Assembly (NCBI GenBank): GCA_022578605.1
Contig: MU394054.1
Location: 436,945 to 500,944 of the forward strand
DNA length: 64,000 nt
Source: Camillea tinctor
Lineage: Eukaryota > Ascomycota > Sordariomycetes > Xylariales > Xylariaceae
Reading direction: 5' to 3'
Shown here piece after piece: positions 46,152 to 56,960 of the stretch (positions within the stretch are counted from its first letter, which is position 1; every line of letters starts with the position of its first letter). A program made the position numbers and the translations under genes. A model generated the notes under the pieces. That model ran no database searches. It was not told the origin of the DNA and saw only the letters and a program-made list of their open reading frames with translations.

Positions 46152-48815
46152 GAATCTCTTTTTTTCATCTGACGATGTACATTTCTTCCAAGGATCAAGT
46201 GATTTATTTTTATCGAGGGGCTCAAGCTTCAAGTTCCATGAAGAAAAAGATGCAAATGTGCTATGTACCATGTACCATGTACCTATGTAGTAGTGGTCCC
46301 ACTATAGTATGTTCCACTGCAGGTAAGTAGGTAACTTAAAGTCTAGTGTACATTTTGAACCTTAATCTTACGGGTCTTTACTTAAGTATATGTACCGGTT
46401 ACTTAAGTAGCTATGAAGTAGCTGGCAGAGCTGGTGCTGCACGTCTGGTGGAGGGGTTTAGCGGATAATTACCGCCCCGCTCCGGCGCAAAATTTCGTAA
46501 AGTCTACTATTTGTAGGAGCTTTGAGAGCTTAAACCTTTTCTTCTCTTTTCTTCTTCTTTTTCTTCTTCATCCTTCCAATTCAAATAAAGGTGAGTTTTC
46601 TCGCAACAGCAACGACAACTATCTATAAAGAAACAATTACTAACATGAATTCTCTTTCTGCAGATGATGAAAGCCGTGTGCAAAATATGATGTGTTCCGC
46701 CTCTCGGTGCTTAAGAACTCTCCTCCTTGGAGGCTCAAGTGGTTCTTTTGTGTCGAGAGGTAGGAATCATGAAATAAGCGTTCGACACAACCTCGACCTT
46801 GTTTTACATCGGACGCCATCGAGCAACTCTGATTAAATATTCTGAAGCTTGGAAGGCTTGCTTTTTCCCCGGAATCCCCCCCGCCACCCATCAACCACAC
46901 TGCGACAGGTCTCGGGTGTGCCATGTTTCAATATGTCATGCGCACCGAGCCTCCTCCATTCGCCCCTCCAGCCCCAGCCCTACCGGTAACGACTCTTCAT
47001 GAAAGCTGTTGGGTCCTATCGGAGGAACGAGGGAGTATTTCTGGATGCACATTGACATTATACTAAGCTACAAGCGTAGCTAGGTGACTTGACCCTGCGC
47101 ATATATTATACGGTTCTTTTTTTTTGTTCTGTTCTTCTTCTTTTTTCTTATACTTTTTATGTACTTTTACAAGTTTTGACGTTCCTATCATCCCTCTTTT
47201 AAACCAACTAATGGCGGTAAGTATAACTTCAGCTGGGTTGTCATTAGATGTAATTATATTACGTTATATATATATACTTAGTGGTCAAAAAAACGAATCA
47301 AACGATTGGATTGTTACATCTCCATAGCTGTCAATTACTTGCGCACTTCTGGGCAAACCATAAACCACCTAAGACAAGAATGAAGGTTCTTACGGTTTGG
47401 AAGATGTATGTATATGTAAATAACCTACCAGTATTTAGATATGTAGGTTACGTATGTGCAGTACTCGATATGGACCCCCAATCAAGAGCAATGCCAATCT
47501 ATGGTCCTGGCAATAGACAACGGTGATTGGCTCTAAAAAGAAAGCTGACCCTCCTCGGGCATAGTTTGCGTAATTGGGACGGTACCTACCGACCTTAGCT
47601 ATCGCCTGCTAGCTTTAAGTAATTTTTCCTGTGTAGATTGTGTACCTATGTATATGTATGTACATCTCGTCTTTCTTTTTTTTGGAGCCTGACGCTGCCA
47701 ACCTTCTTTTTTCCCGCCAACTTGATTATTTCGATTTATTTCCCGCCCAAAGCCAAGCCAAGCCCAGTGCTTCTTTTCTTCATCGTGCTACCAAACATAA
47801 GGCCTCGGTTGTTTCCAAAGACGAAAGCGGGATTACCAGGATCAAATCGAGACAGGACAAGATCAAGAAGAAGGTACTTTCACTGAGAACAAGCAATGCC
47901 CCACTTGAGTAACCCTTACAGTTGGTATATATCATCATAGTGGATAAAGTACATGTAGTACTTACAACTGTACAGTACTTACACCACAGATTACGGATCG
48001 GACGGCCTTTTAACCAACACATGTAATCCAGTCATCATAAACCTATACAAAGTACTTGGACATAGTAACCTGGTGGATATTATTTTTACCTATCCAGCTA
48101 AAACCTAACACTATTTACTTTTACTCCATACTACTTATTACTTACTACTTACCACTTACTTTACTCTTCTACATATATTACCCACCTACCGGCGGCGCGC
48201 GCGCTATGGAATTGTTGGAATTGTTATTGTGAAAGCAAAGAACCTCTCTCGCCCGATTCCTGATCCCTGGTCCACTGAACCAAATCATTTGGTTGACCCG
48301 ACCCATTTCAACTCCTGTCGCTCTTCTCTCTCCGGGCACGAAATTACCCCAGCCTTGACGTCGCACTTTGCCTGTGATTGTTACCTTTGTCCGACAAAAC
48401 TTACTACCATACCGAACTTATCACCATCATCGTCTTGTGTTTCTCTCTGTTTCTCTTTCTCTTTCTCTTCCTCTCTTTTTTTCTTCTTCCCTCTCTGATT
48501 TACCGATACATCGACCCGAAAAGCACAACCAGCCACCATTATTACTTCTTACTACCATTCCTTTTTTCTTTTTTTACACTATTATTACTATCTCTACTGC
48601 TACTAACCATCATTACCACACAAACCCCTCTTGGTAATCTTTCTTTTCATCACCATCATCATTATCACCGCTATCATCGCCACTATCCCAAACGTGAGGA
48701 GGAGGGAAAAAGTAAATAAAAATCAAAATTAGATCACCAAACAAATAAAAGTCTTGGCTGTCGCCAAAGTCACCACCGATAAGAGGGACAGACTGACCGA
48801 CAGACCAAACCGATC
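46152..48815. other. Divergent intergenic region AspRS / ANTH adaptor
   Basis: No gene is supported. It contains ATGTACC repeats upstream of AspRS (46262-46285), a quasi-palindrome GCGGATAATTACCGC near 46459, TTAC-rich repeats (48112-48168), and strongly pyrimidine-rich leader sequence before the ANTH adaptor start (48420-48660). ORFs here are low-complexity. Confidence 0.55.
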
Positions 48816-51082
48816 ATGTCGAGCTCATTCGAAAAGTCCGTCAAGGGCGCAACCAAGATCAAGGTCCGTCAGCCCGAAACCCGCTCTTCTCAGCTCCCTT
48901 TCCCCGCGGCTCAGCTCAAGTCAAACATCCCAAACCTGTGGCGTAACCCTCTAACCGAACTGTGGAATCACTTGTGTGTGTACACATATATAGGCTGCTC
49001 CCCCCAAGACCAAGTACATCGAGCATATCCTCGTAGCCACACATGCCGGCGAAGCAGGCGTCGGTGAAGTCTTCCGAGCTTTACAGAACCGATTACGAGA
49101 TTCAACATGGACTGTCGTCTTCAAGAGCTTGATAACCGTCCACCTAATGATTCGGGAAGGCTCTCCCGATGCGACCTTAGGATATCTCGCGGCGCACAGG
49201 AACATGCTGGCTATTAGCACATTTACCGATGGTGGGTAGCCCTGGATGTAGACCGGAGAGGCGGAAAGGAGAGGGAGGAGAGGCTTGGTGGACGAGCTTT
49301 GAGCTGACCTGACGCGCACGCAGCCCAGATACAGGGTCGAAACATACGACACTACGCCGCCTACCTCGCCGAACGAGTGCGCGCATTCAGAGACACCAAG
49401 ATAGACTGGGTCCGGGCGAAAGAGACGCGTCTGGAGAAGTTATCGGTCGACAAGGGGCTGTTGCGGGAGACTGAGGTGGTCCAGAACCAGCTGACCGCCT
49501 TGCTCAAGTGCGATGTAGGTGCCACTACAACTACAGCAAGCCCGACTATTTTGCGATCAGGGAAACTGAACCGTCACAGGTGTTGGAAGACCCCGAAAAC
49601 GAGATTACCATTACGGTTTTTCGGTTACTGGTGCTAGACCTGCTTTGTCTATTCCAGGTTCTGAACCAAGCCATGATCAATATTCTAGGTAGGTCATGAC
49701 CCCAGGTCCCAGGTCCCAGGGCCAGGTCGTCGATATACAATGCGCATATCCGCATATTCATATTCGCGTACTTCCATGCTAACAGACAGCCAAAACAAGG
49801 CCACTTCTTTGAAATGTCTAAACCTGATGCGGAGAGGGCTATGGATATCTATCGCAACTTTACAAGACAAACCGATTACGTGGTGCAGTATCTCGCCGTG
49901 GCACGCCAGTGGGAGCCTCATACTAGAGTCGAAGTTCCCAAGTTGAAGCATGCCCCCGTCAACCTCCGACGGCAGCTGGAGGATTATCTGAAAGATCCAG
50001 ATTTCGAGATACACAGGAGACAGTACCTGGCGGAGCTCGAGGCTAAAAAGAAGGGATCCGGTATATCCAAAGGAGACAAGGTTTCTATCGAGGCGAAGGC
50101 GCAAGCCGCGAAGCTGTTTGGGGATACAAATGGACCCGAGTCGACCTCGAAAACGCCCCAGCCGACTAAGGGCCCGGACCCCGATCTCATCGACTTCTTC
50201 GATTCCATAGAGCAGAACCAAACCACCATGGCTACGCAGCCGAACCCGCAACTTCAGATGGGGCAGCTGAGCGCGGGAAATCCTTGGCCACAGAATGGAT
50301 CTTATGGCATGCAACCAACCGGACAGTTTCAGGGCAATGGATTCGCACCACAGCCAACCGGCTTTCAGGGCAACAGTCCTTTCCAGCAACGAAACGTTGG
50401 CGCATATCCACAGCAACAGCTGCAGGTACCAGGTCAGGTACAACCCAATTTTACCGGCGCAGGCTTTGGCGGATACGCGCCTCAGCAAGGCTTCCCGGCC
50501 AGCGGTCTATCTGCTATACCTCAGAACTCGGTAGCATCGTTCCAAACTGGCAGCACATTAGCGCCTCCTATGCAGACTGGCCTACAACCGGGCCAGCAAA
50601 CTACTAACCCCTTCAGAGCCTCCATGCTCATGGCCAACCAAACCGGGATGCCCAACAATCCCAATGCCTTGTCTGCGCCGAATAACTCTCAACCTGGTCT
50701 TCAACGACAGTCAACCAACCCTTTCGCCCGCTCGTCACCCCAAGCCGCAACACCATTCTCCGCTCCATCGGCCAACTCTCCTTTCCTCTCGCAAGCTCCT
50801 GCCCAGGCTCCCGCACCCCTACAAGCAATGGCAACCGGTACGAATCCGTTTGCCAAGAATTTGGCTTCCTCCCAGAACCAGGCCCCGCGCCCGCAGACCA
50901 GTGGAGGCATTATGCCACAACCGACGGGAAGTACAAATCCGTTCAGACAAGGCGCCTTCGTAAATCATCAGACCGGTCTGGGATGGCAGCACAACCAGCA
51001 ACCTATGGGCGGTGGCTTGGATCAGCTACCAACCATGCCCGTGTTCCCTCGACCGGCTGCTCAGACTCCGTGGCAACAATAA
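48816..51082 (+). CDS. AP180/CALM-type ANTH clathrin adaptor (YAP1801/YAP1802 homologue)
   Basis: Exons 48816-48863, 48994-49231, 49324-49514, 49580-49688 and 49800-51082 give 622 residues. The ANTH domain (about 1-270) binds PI(4,5)P2 and helps assemble clathrin at endocytic sites. Its lipid-binding signature K-x9-K-x-K-Y is visible as KGATKIKAAPPKTKY, formed only after splicing intron 1. Other conserved segments are HILVATHAGEAGVGEVF, LITVHLMIREG, YAAYLAERVRAF, ITITVFRLLVLDLLCLFQ and GHFFEMSKPDAERAMDIYR. The last acceptor is CAAG, after a CTAAC branch; the nearer ACAG breaks the frame. The C-terminal 330 residues are disordered and Gln/Asn/Pro-rich. They carry at least four TNPF motifs (TNPFRAS, TNPFARS, TNPFAKN, TNPFRQG) for EH-domain partners such as Pan1/Ede1, plus repeated QPTG/QTG motifs. 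It is divergent from AspRS. Confidence 0.95.
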
Positions 51083-53303
51083 TTTTTGGAAAATAAGGAG
51101 CATTTATTGTTTAATATCCCGCAGGAAGCTCCTCGGTGGCTGCATTAGGTGGGGGGATCGAGAGGCTCGATATACTCTCATAGCACGGGGCTCCATTTTG
51201 CCCCTGGGCAAATTGCAAGCATAGAGCAAGGCGTTCTCATTTTTTGGATTCGCGAATTGATATTTCCAATTTTTGCTTCCCACTGTTCCCCCCTTTTTCT
51301 CTTTTTTTTCTCTCGTCTCGTTTGCGTATTAGCCGTCTGCAAATTCATGCATGAATGTCGATAGACCGGGCAAAAGGGCTATATGAGTTTACGGTGAGGA
51401 TAATCCACATCAACCGATCAATCAGATCAAATCACATGTCTAGGGAGGATAATACTACTGCTTTTTGGGCGCCTCTTAGGCTCGGTTCTCGTTCGTTCTT
51501 CTTTGTTTCATTTTGTCATAAAAGAAATGAGAAGGGTGAGGTGAGGGGAGGGGAAGGGCAAGTGGTAAACTCTTCAACTCGGTGGCGTTTATGGTGTTGA
51601 CTTGGTGTCTAGGCAGGGAAGGAATATATATAAACATTTTTATCATTATTCATCTTCATCAGCATTTTTTTTTCTCTCGCAACACTCAGAGAGCCATAAC
51701 AGGGGGAGAGAAAAGAAGAGGAGAAAACCCCCCACATTGAGAACACTGCACAGAACCAAAGAGGGAGTGGGGGAGAAAAAAGCAAGATCGACTCTTGAAG
51801 AGTCGATCTTAATCATAGAATCATTTATCTATTGTCATCAACTACTGCTGTTGCTGGTACTATGACCCGTTGTTACAGCCTTGCTGCTATCCTCTTACAC
51901 GAGGAGCTAGGTACTCCTTTATATTTCCTGTCTATATGACTAGCCGTCCGCCGGGAACGGGGCTTTTCACCTGCCAAATACACGGTATACGAAACATAGC
52001 GTCGAGGGGATGGGGGTAGAGGGGAATGTTGCGCCTAGACTATAGGTCAGAGGCAGAGAGGGGGGAAGATTAGAGAGAGTGGGAGACCTAAGATATATGC
52101 ATAACCTATAGGTAAAGTCTATCTGTATTGTAAGGTTCACCCCCCTTTTTCTGTATTAGGTATATATTTTTCTTTGTACATACATACATAGGTTACATGC
52201 ATATGAACATAGAGTAAGTTAGGTTAGTTTCGTTTCTTTTCTGATTCTTAACACAGTACCCCCTTTATTTATTTTAGTCAGCTGGGCAGTGTAAAAAGAG
52301 CTTCTTTTGTTGGTTGCTGTTGAGGGAGGCGGGGAAGAGGGGCGCGAGGGAGGAAATGGTGAGAGGAGAAGAGAGGAGACGGGTTCGTGACCTAGCATAT
52401 CTGCTTGTTTACTTGGCTGCTGGCCATATGTGTGATACCTAGATAGAAATAAGAGAGGAGAGAGAAAGGGGTTGCCGAGAGAGGGGAGGGGGTTCTAACG
52501 AAGATCAATAGTCGAAACCATAAAAAGAAACAAGAAAATATAGATAAATAAATGTTCGCCTAACTCCCTACCTACCTATGTACCTACCTACTTATTCAAA
52601 CCCACGTAACCTGCACGAGAGTATGCATATTTATGTAACAAGACTAGCTAACGGGGCGGAGTGTAAGTTTGGACTTATATAGAAGATTATTCACATGGTA
52701 CAAGTCAAGAGAGTCGTCCATCTTCATTTGTGAAGCAGAGCAGAGCGGTATAAGGGTGTTCTAACCTAGGCGGATTTAGGATATTCATATATTTTCTCTC
52801 TACTCTTTTAGTTATGTGTCCTCATTCTAGCCAGGAGGTTCCAAGCATAGATCCCCAGATCGTCAGATCAAACACGCACCAGCACCTTGCTTTTCTCTCA
52901 TTCCCCTCAGCTTACCTAGTTTCCGCCTCCCCTCCTTTCCTTTGCGAGAGGACCCTAAAAAGGCAAGCCGCGAGATCTAATAACACCCTCAAAAAAAAAA
53001 AACCCCGATTTCTCGTTCTAAACGCCATCGCTATGCCGTTTTTTTTTCGTTATAAAGAATCCGGAAAAAGCAGTAGCAGCAGGGGCTTGTAAATGAAGTC
53101 AGATCAATAGCTCCCCTTTTCCTCCCCACAAGCCGCCTGCATGCGCGTAGCCGTCTGCTAGCACGTCTACACCCATCCCCAGTCTAAAGAAGTTAATGGC
53201 GAAAAGACCATGATGCATGTATCCCTCGCCTAGAGAGATTTTACACGTACAGTCTGCTCTCACTCTGTCTTTTCTGTCTATCTTTCATCACTCTTCTTTC
53301 CGC
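51083..53303. other. Intergenic region ANTH adaptor to TFB3 (convergent)
   Basis: About 2.2 kb between convergent genes. No coding region is convincing. It holds a 27-bp perfect palindrome (annotated), G/A-rich stretches at 52010-52080 and 52320-52380, TACCTACC words near 52570, and A and T runs near 52990 and 53040. Confidence 0.55.
51784..51810. repeat. 27-bp perfect palindrome
   Basis: Two 13-base arms, AAGATCGACTCTT and AAGAGTCGATCTT, are perfect reverse complements around a single central G. It is far too short to be a transposon end pair. It could act as a cruciform, a dyad binding site, or an RNA hairpin if transcribed. Confidence 0.9.
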
Positions 53304-54497
53304 TCAAACAAAAACATCGTCCACATCCATCCGCGCGCCCGCCCCCGCCGTCCGATTCGCCGCCGCCGCATCCCGCGCGCCCACCGTGCCGAGCCCCCGC
53401 CCCTCCGCGGCCTTCTCCTCCGCGACGATGACCCCCAGGCCGGCGAACGCCTCGAACATGGCGCGCGCGGCGTACTCGTGCACGCTGTACCCAGGCACGC
53501 GGTGGTCGTCGCGCACGCGCGCGTCGTCGAGCCAGGTATTCGTGTTGCCGTAGCGCTCGCGCAGTGCGTAGCGGGTGGGATCGAGATCCAGCCCCGCGAA
53601 CGGATCGTAGGGGCCGTCGTCCTCGTCGTCGGTCTTCTTCGCGCGCAGCCCGCGGATCGACAGCATGTTCTTACCACCACCACCACCACCACCGCTGCTG
53701 CTGCTGGGGGCCGTGGCCGCGTCGGCCGGGTCGTTGAGGTTGAGCCCCGTGTGCAGCAGGTTCGAGAAGTGCGCGCTCGTGATCTCGGCGACGCGCGCGC
53801 GCTTGCGCGCCACGATGCGGGCTTGGATCTCGGCCGCGGACCCCGGGTCCCCGCGCGCGAGCGCCTCCATGACTTCCGCGTTGATGGAGGCTTCCTCGGC
53901 GCGCGCGCGCTCCTCCTCCCGGCGCTCCTCGAGGCGTCGCTGGCGCGCGGCTTCGGCCTCGGCGGCGTCGCGCTTCTGGCGCGAGAGCTCGGCTTCGCGC
54001 CCCCGGCGGCGGTTGCGCTCGATCTCCTCCTTGAAGTGCTGCTCGCGGGCCAGCAGCTTCTCCTCGGCGGAGGCGCGCTCGGCGTCCTCGCCGTAGATCA
54101 GGTCAAAGGTCAGGTCCTCCACGTCCTGCAGGTAGTTGTTGTAGTCGCGCAGGGTCTCGAAGTCTTCCTCGACGTTGTTGAAGGCGGCCTGCACGCGCCG
54201 CCGTATGTCCACCTCCCGCTCCACCGACAGGTCCCCGAAGAAGGCGGACCGGAACCCCCGGTGGCGCAGGGTCTTGTTGCAGCTCGGGTAGGGGCACTGG
54301 GCCGGGCCGGACTTGAAGATGTTGGTGACGCAGTTGCTGCACATGGGATGGTAGCACTCGGGGTTGATCAGGAATTCCATATCGGTGTTGAGGTAGCGCA
54401 CACGCTTGCACACGGGGCAGAGGTCCGAGGGCAGCGCGATCGAGGGCGCTGCACTCGGCTTCACCACCATGGAGCTGTAATTGGGCTTGCGAGACAT
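53304..54497 (-). CDS. TFB3: TFIIH/CAK assembly factor Tfb3 (MAT1)
   Basis: A single exon encodes 397 residues. Tfb3/MAT1 links the CDK7-cyclin H kinase module to core TFIIH in transcription initiation and nucleotide excision repair. The N-terminal C3HC4 RING finger spans about 27-75, from LCPVCKRVRY through NPECYHPMCSNCV to CPYPSC, followed by the conserved LRHRGFRSAFFGDLSVEREVD. A long coiled-coil, MAT1 central region (about 90-225) is rich in Glu and Arg. The C-terminal part holds a poly-Ser/poly-Gly linker encoded by a (ACC)n-type repeat and a conserved DPFAGLDLDPTRYALRERYG segment. The gene is very GC-rich at third positions, which creates a long spurious antisense ORF. It is divergent from nudC. 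Confidence 0.95.
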   Translation of the reverse strand: MSRKPNYSSMVVKPSAAPSIALPSDLCPVCKRVRYLNTDMEFLINPECYHPMCSNCVTNIFKSGPAQCPYPSCNKTLRHRGFRSAFFGDLSVEREVDIRRRVQAAFNNVEEDFETLRDYNNYLQDVEDLTFDLIYGEDAERASAEEKLLAREQHFKEEIERNRRRGREAELSRQKRDAAEAEAARQRRLEERREEERARAEEASINAEVMEALARGDPGSAAEIQARIVARKRARVAEITSAHFSNLLHTGLNLNDPADAATAPSSSSGGGGGGGKNMLSIRGLRAKKTDDEDDGPYDPFAGLDLDPTRYALRERYGNTNTWLDDARVRDDHRVPGYSVHEYAARAMFEAFAGLGVIVAEEKAAEGRGLGTVGARDAAAANRTAGAGARMDVDDVFV

Positions 54498-55204
54498 GGC
54501 TAGGCAAGGGGGTATTGTTGGATCTTCGCTTTCGATGTTACGTTTACGGTTCGGTTAGAGAGGGGGGGGAGGGAGAAAGGAAGAGAGAGGATAGGAGAGA
54601 AGAACGAAGAAGACCCGACTAACAGTAGTAGCGGTGATCGTAGTGGTGGAAATACGGACAAGTGATGTGTGTGGTGTTGTAGAAGAGAAGGAGAAGAATT
54701 ATGTAGAAAGGAAGAATGGGAAACTTTAAGGTTAATGGGTAGGCAAAGTAAGTACCTACAACTATTAAAGCTATCACAGTTCCGTCGCTAGTGGAGTTAC
54801 GTAAATAAGGTAATCCGTAGACCAGACGGGCTGACGGGCATAAATTAAGTTGCAGCGAGGCTGCTGTAGGTGGCTGGGGTAAAAAGGTAAAAAGTAGATT
54901 TATTGGTCAGAAGCTACAGGGATGGTGTAGCCCCGCTAAAAAAGAAAAGCTGCCCCTCCTTTTCTTTCCAAAGCCCCTCCCAACCTAAATTATTATTCTG
55001 TCAGCCTTCTGGACCTTTCCACCAACACCCAGCTTATATACCTAACCTAGCTAAGTTAACCTTCCTCCCTTACCTTTACATCATCAGACCAAAAAAAAAG
55101 AAAGAAAGAAAAAGGAATAGAAAAAGAAACGAACCCCCCAACATCGTCAACATAAGAAGTCTACCTACCTATATATCTATCACATAACAAAAAGATCTCT
55201 CAAA
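54498..55204. other. Divergent promoter region TFB3 / nudC
   Basis: About 700 bp between two divergent starts. A G/A-rich tract upstream of TFB3 (54555-54600) corresponds to a CT-rich leader on its strand, and an A-rich tract precedes nudC. No gene is seen. Confidence 0.6.
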
Positions 55205-55942
55205 ATGGCTGATAACGGTAAGTAGCGTATTCTATATTTTATCTTTTTATATATCTACAATAATACTCCACCTGGATATATCTAACTACTTATTACACGA
55301 TAGATCCCACCCCCGAGCAAGAAGCCGCCGCCCGCGCCAAAGAAGCCGCCGAGCAAGCCGCCCTGCCCTACAAATGGAACCAGACCATCGGCGAGCTCGA
55401 CGTCACCATACCCTCCATCCCCGGCAACATGAAGGGCCGGGACATCGTCGTCGAGATCAAGAAGCAGAAGCTCAAGGCCGGCATCAAGGGACAGGAGCCC
55501 TTCATCGATGTAAGCCCTATATCTATCTATATAACAGCATAGTCAGTCCCCTCCCAGCCAGCCCAGCTAACCATCCCCGACTCGACTCCAGGGCGACCTC
55601 CCGCACGCGATCCACACCGAGGAGTCGACGTGGACCCTGACCACCGCGCCCGACGGCAGCAAGACGATCGAGATCCACCTGGACAAGATCAACAAGATGG
55701 AGTGGTGGGCGCACGTGGTGACCACGGCGCCCCGCATCGACGTGACCAAGATCCAGCCCGATAACAGCAAGCTGTCCGACCTCGACGGCGAGACCCGCGG
55801 CATGGTCGAGAAGATGATGTACGACCAGCGCCAGAAGGAGATGGGCCTGCCCACCTCCGACGACCAGAAGAAGGCCGACCTGATCAAGAAGTTCCAGGAC
55901 CAGCACCCCGAGCTCGACTTTAGCAACGCCAAGATAAACTAA
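55205..55942 (+). CDS. nudC: Nuclear movement protein NudC
   Basis: Exons 55205-55217, 55304-55509 and 55592-55942 give 189 residues. The first coding exon is only 13 nt. NudC proteins act with dynein, LIS1 (NudF) and Hsp90 in nuclear migration along hyphae. The central CS (p23-like) domain begins with [19 protein letters not shown] and continues through [19 protein letters not shown], the buried tryptophan in EESTWTL, and [15 protein letters not shown]. The C-terminal helix contains [20 protein letters not shown] and ends in the conserved [15 protein letters not shown]. The length matches Aspergillus NudC. Frame closes across both introns, and CTAAC branch motifs are visible in each. Confidence 0.97.
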
Positions 55943-56960
55943 AGAAAGACGAAGAGGGGGTCGGGGTCGGGCGATTTAGTGGAGAGGATAAGATTACTGT
56001 AAAGAAGGGATGAGACAGAATGGGATGAAATCGTGTATCGTTTGTTCATGATGAAATGCAAAGAAAAGAATCTTCTCGAAGGAAGATGTTACAATTCTGT
56101 AGCCCATGAGCAACAAGAGGCTACAAAAAGGAAGATATCCATATTATTAGCTAGCTAATAGCAACCTCAAAATAAATACAAGGTTGAAGGGAAAGGAGGG
56201 GGGAGGGGATAATAAGGTATAAAAAAATAAAGGTAGTAAAATAAAGAAAAGTGAAAAAAAAAAAAAGGAAATGTCAAGGGTGAAACGAATCGCCAGTACC
56301 ATAGGATTCAACATAAAGTCAGTGGTATAGACGTCAGAGAGCCCTTGTGATGATGCCAATTCATTCATTCATCTTGGAACTGCGAGTAATGTCATAGCCG
56401 ATCGAGCGTAGCCGCTATGCATCAATTGTCAGATTAAGAAGCGTTCCGTTTGGGGAGGGAAAGGGATTTGAATTGCTCATCCATCGGTCGATAGGGATTG
56501 AAAAAAAGGACCGACAGAATAAGCTCCATCACAGTAAATATGTAGGACATAAATGAAAAGGACGTAATAGGAGAAGTTTGTTTTTCTTTTTACCTGTAGA
56601 ATTAGCTTCTCGAAGCTATCTCGACTTACCCTTTCTTCTGGTGTAGTATTTCTTGTATTCCACGGTCCCGGAACTACGCAGACCAAGGCCCAGGACCTTG
56701 AGGGTATCACATTAATATCTGGTTTTTTCTTTCTCGGTTTTCTGTGAATGTGTGCGTCTGTGCAGTAGATACCACGAAGAAGTGTATGAGAGAGCATCAG
56801 AAAAAGTAAAATCCCGGGAATACTTCGCGCTCCCACTTCCACATTCACACTTATAAGTCATTCAAGAAAATAGTAGAAAGAAATTTGGACTAACAGCCCT
56901 CTTACTCTCAGTCGTTAGTCGCTGTTAGAAGAGCTAGCCCTCTCTTTTCTCTTCTTCTCA
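55943..56960. other. Convergent 3' region nudC / URI
   Basis: About 1 kb between convergent genes, including the nudC 3' UTR. A-rich and G/A-rich tracts occur near 56160-56270. No supported ORF. Confidence 0.6.

Noticed and set aside
53217..54503. 428-codon plus-strand ORF opposite TFB3
   Set aside because: It mirrors the GC-rich third positions of the minus-strand TFB3 gene, is Arg/Ala/Val-biased and has no domain. TFB3 on the other strand is unambiguous.
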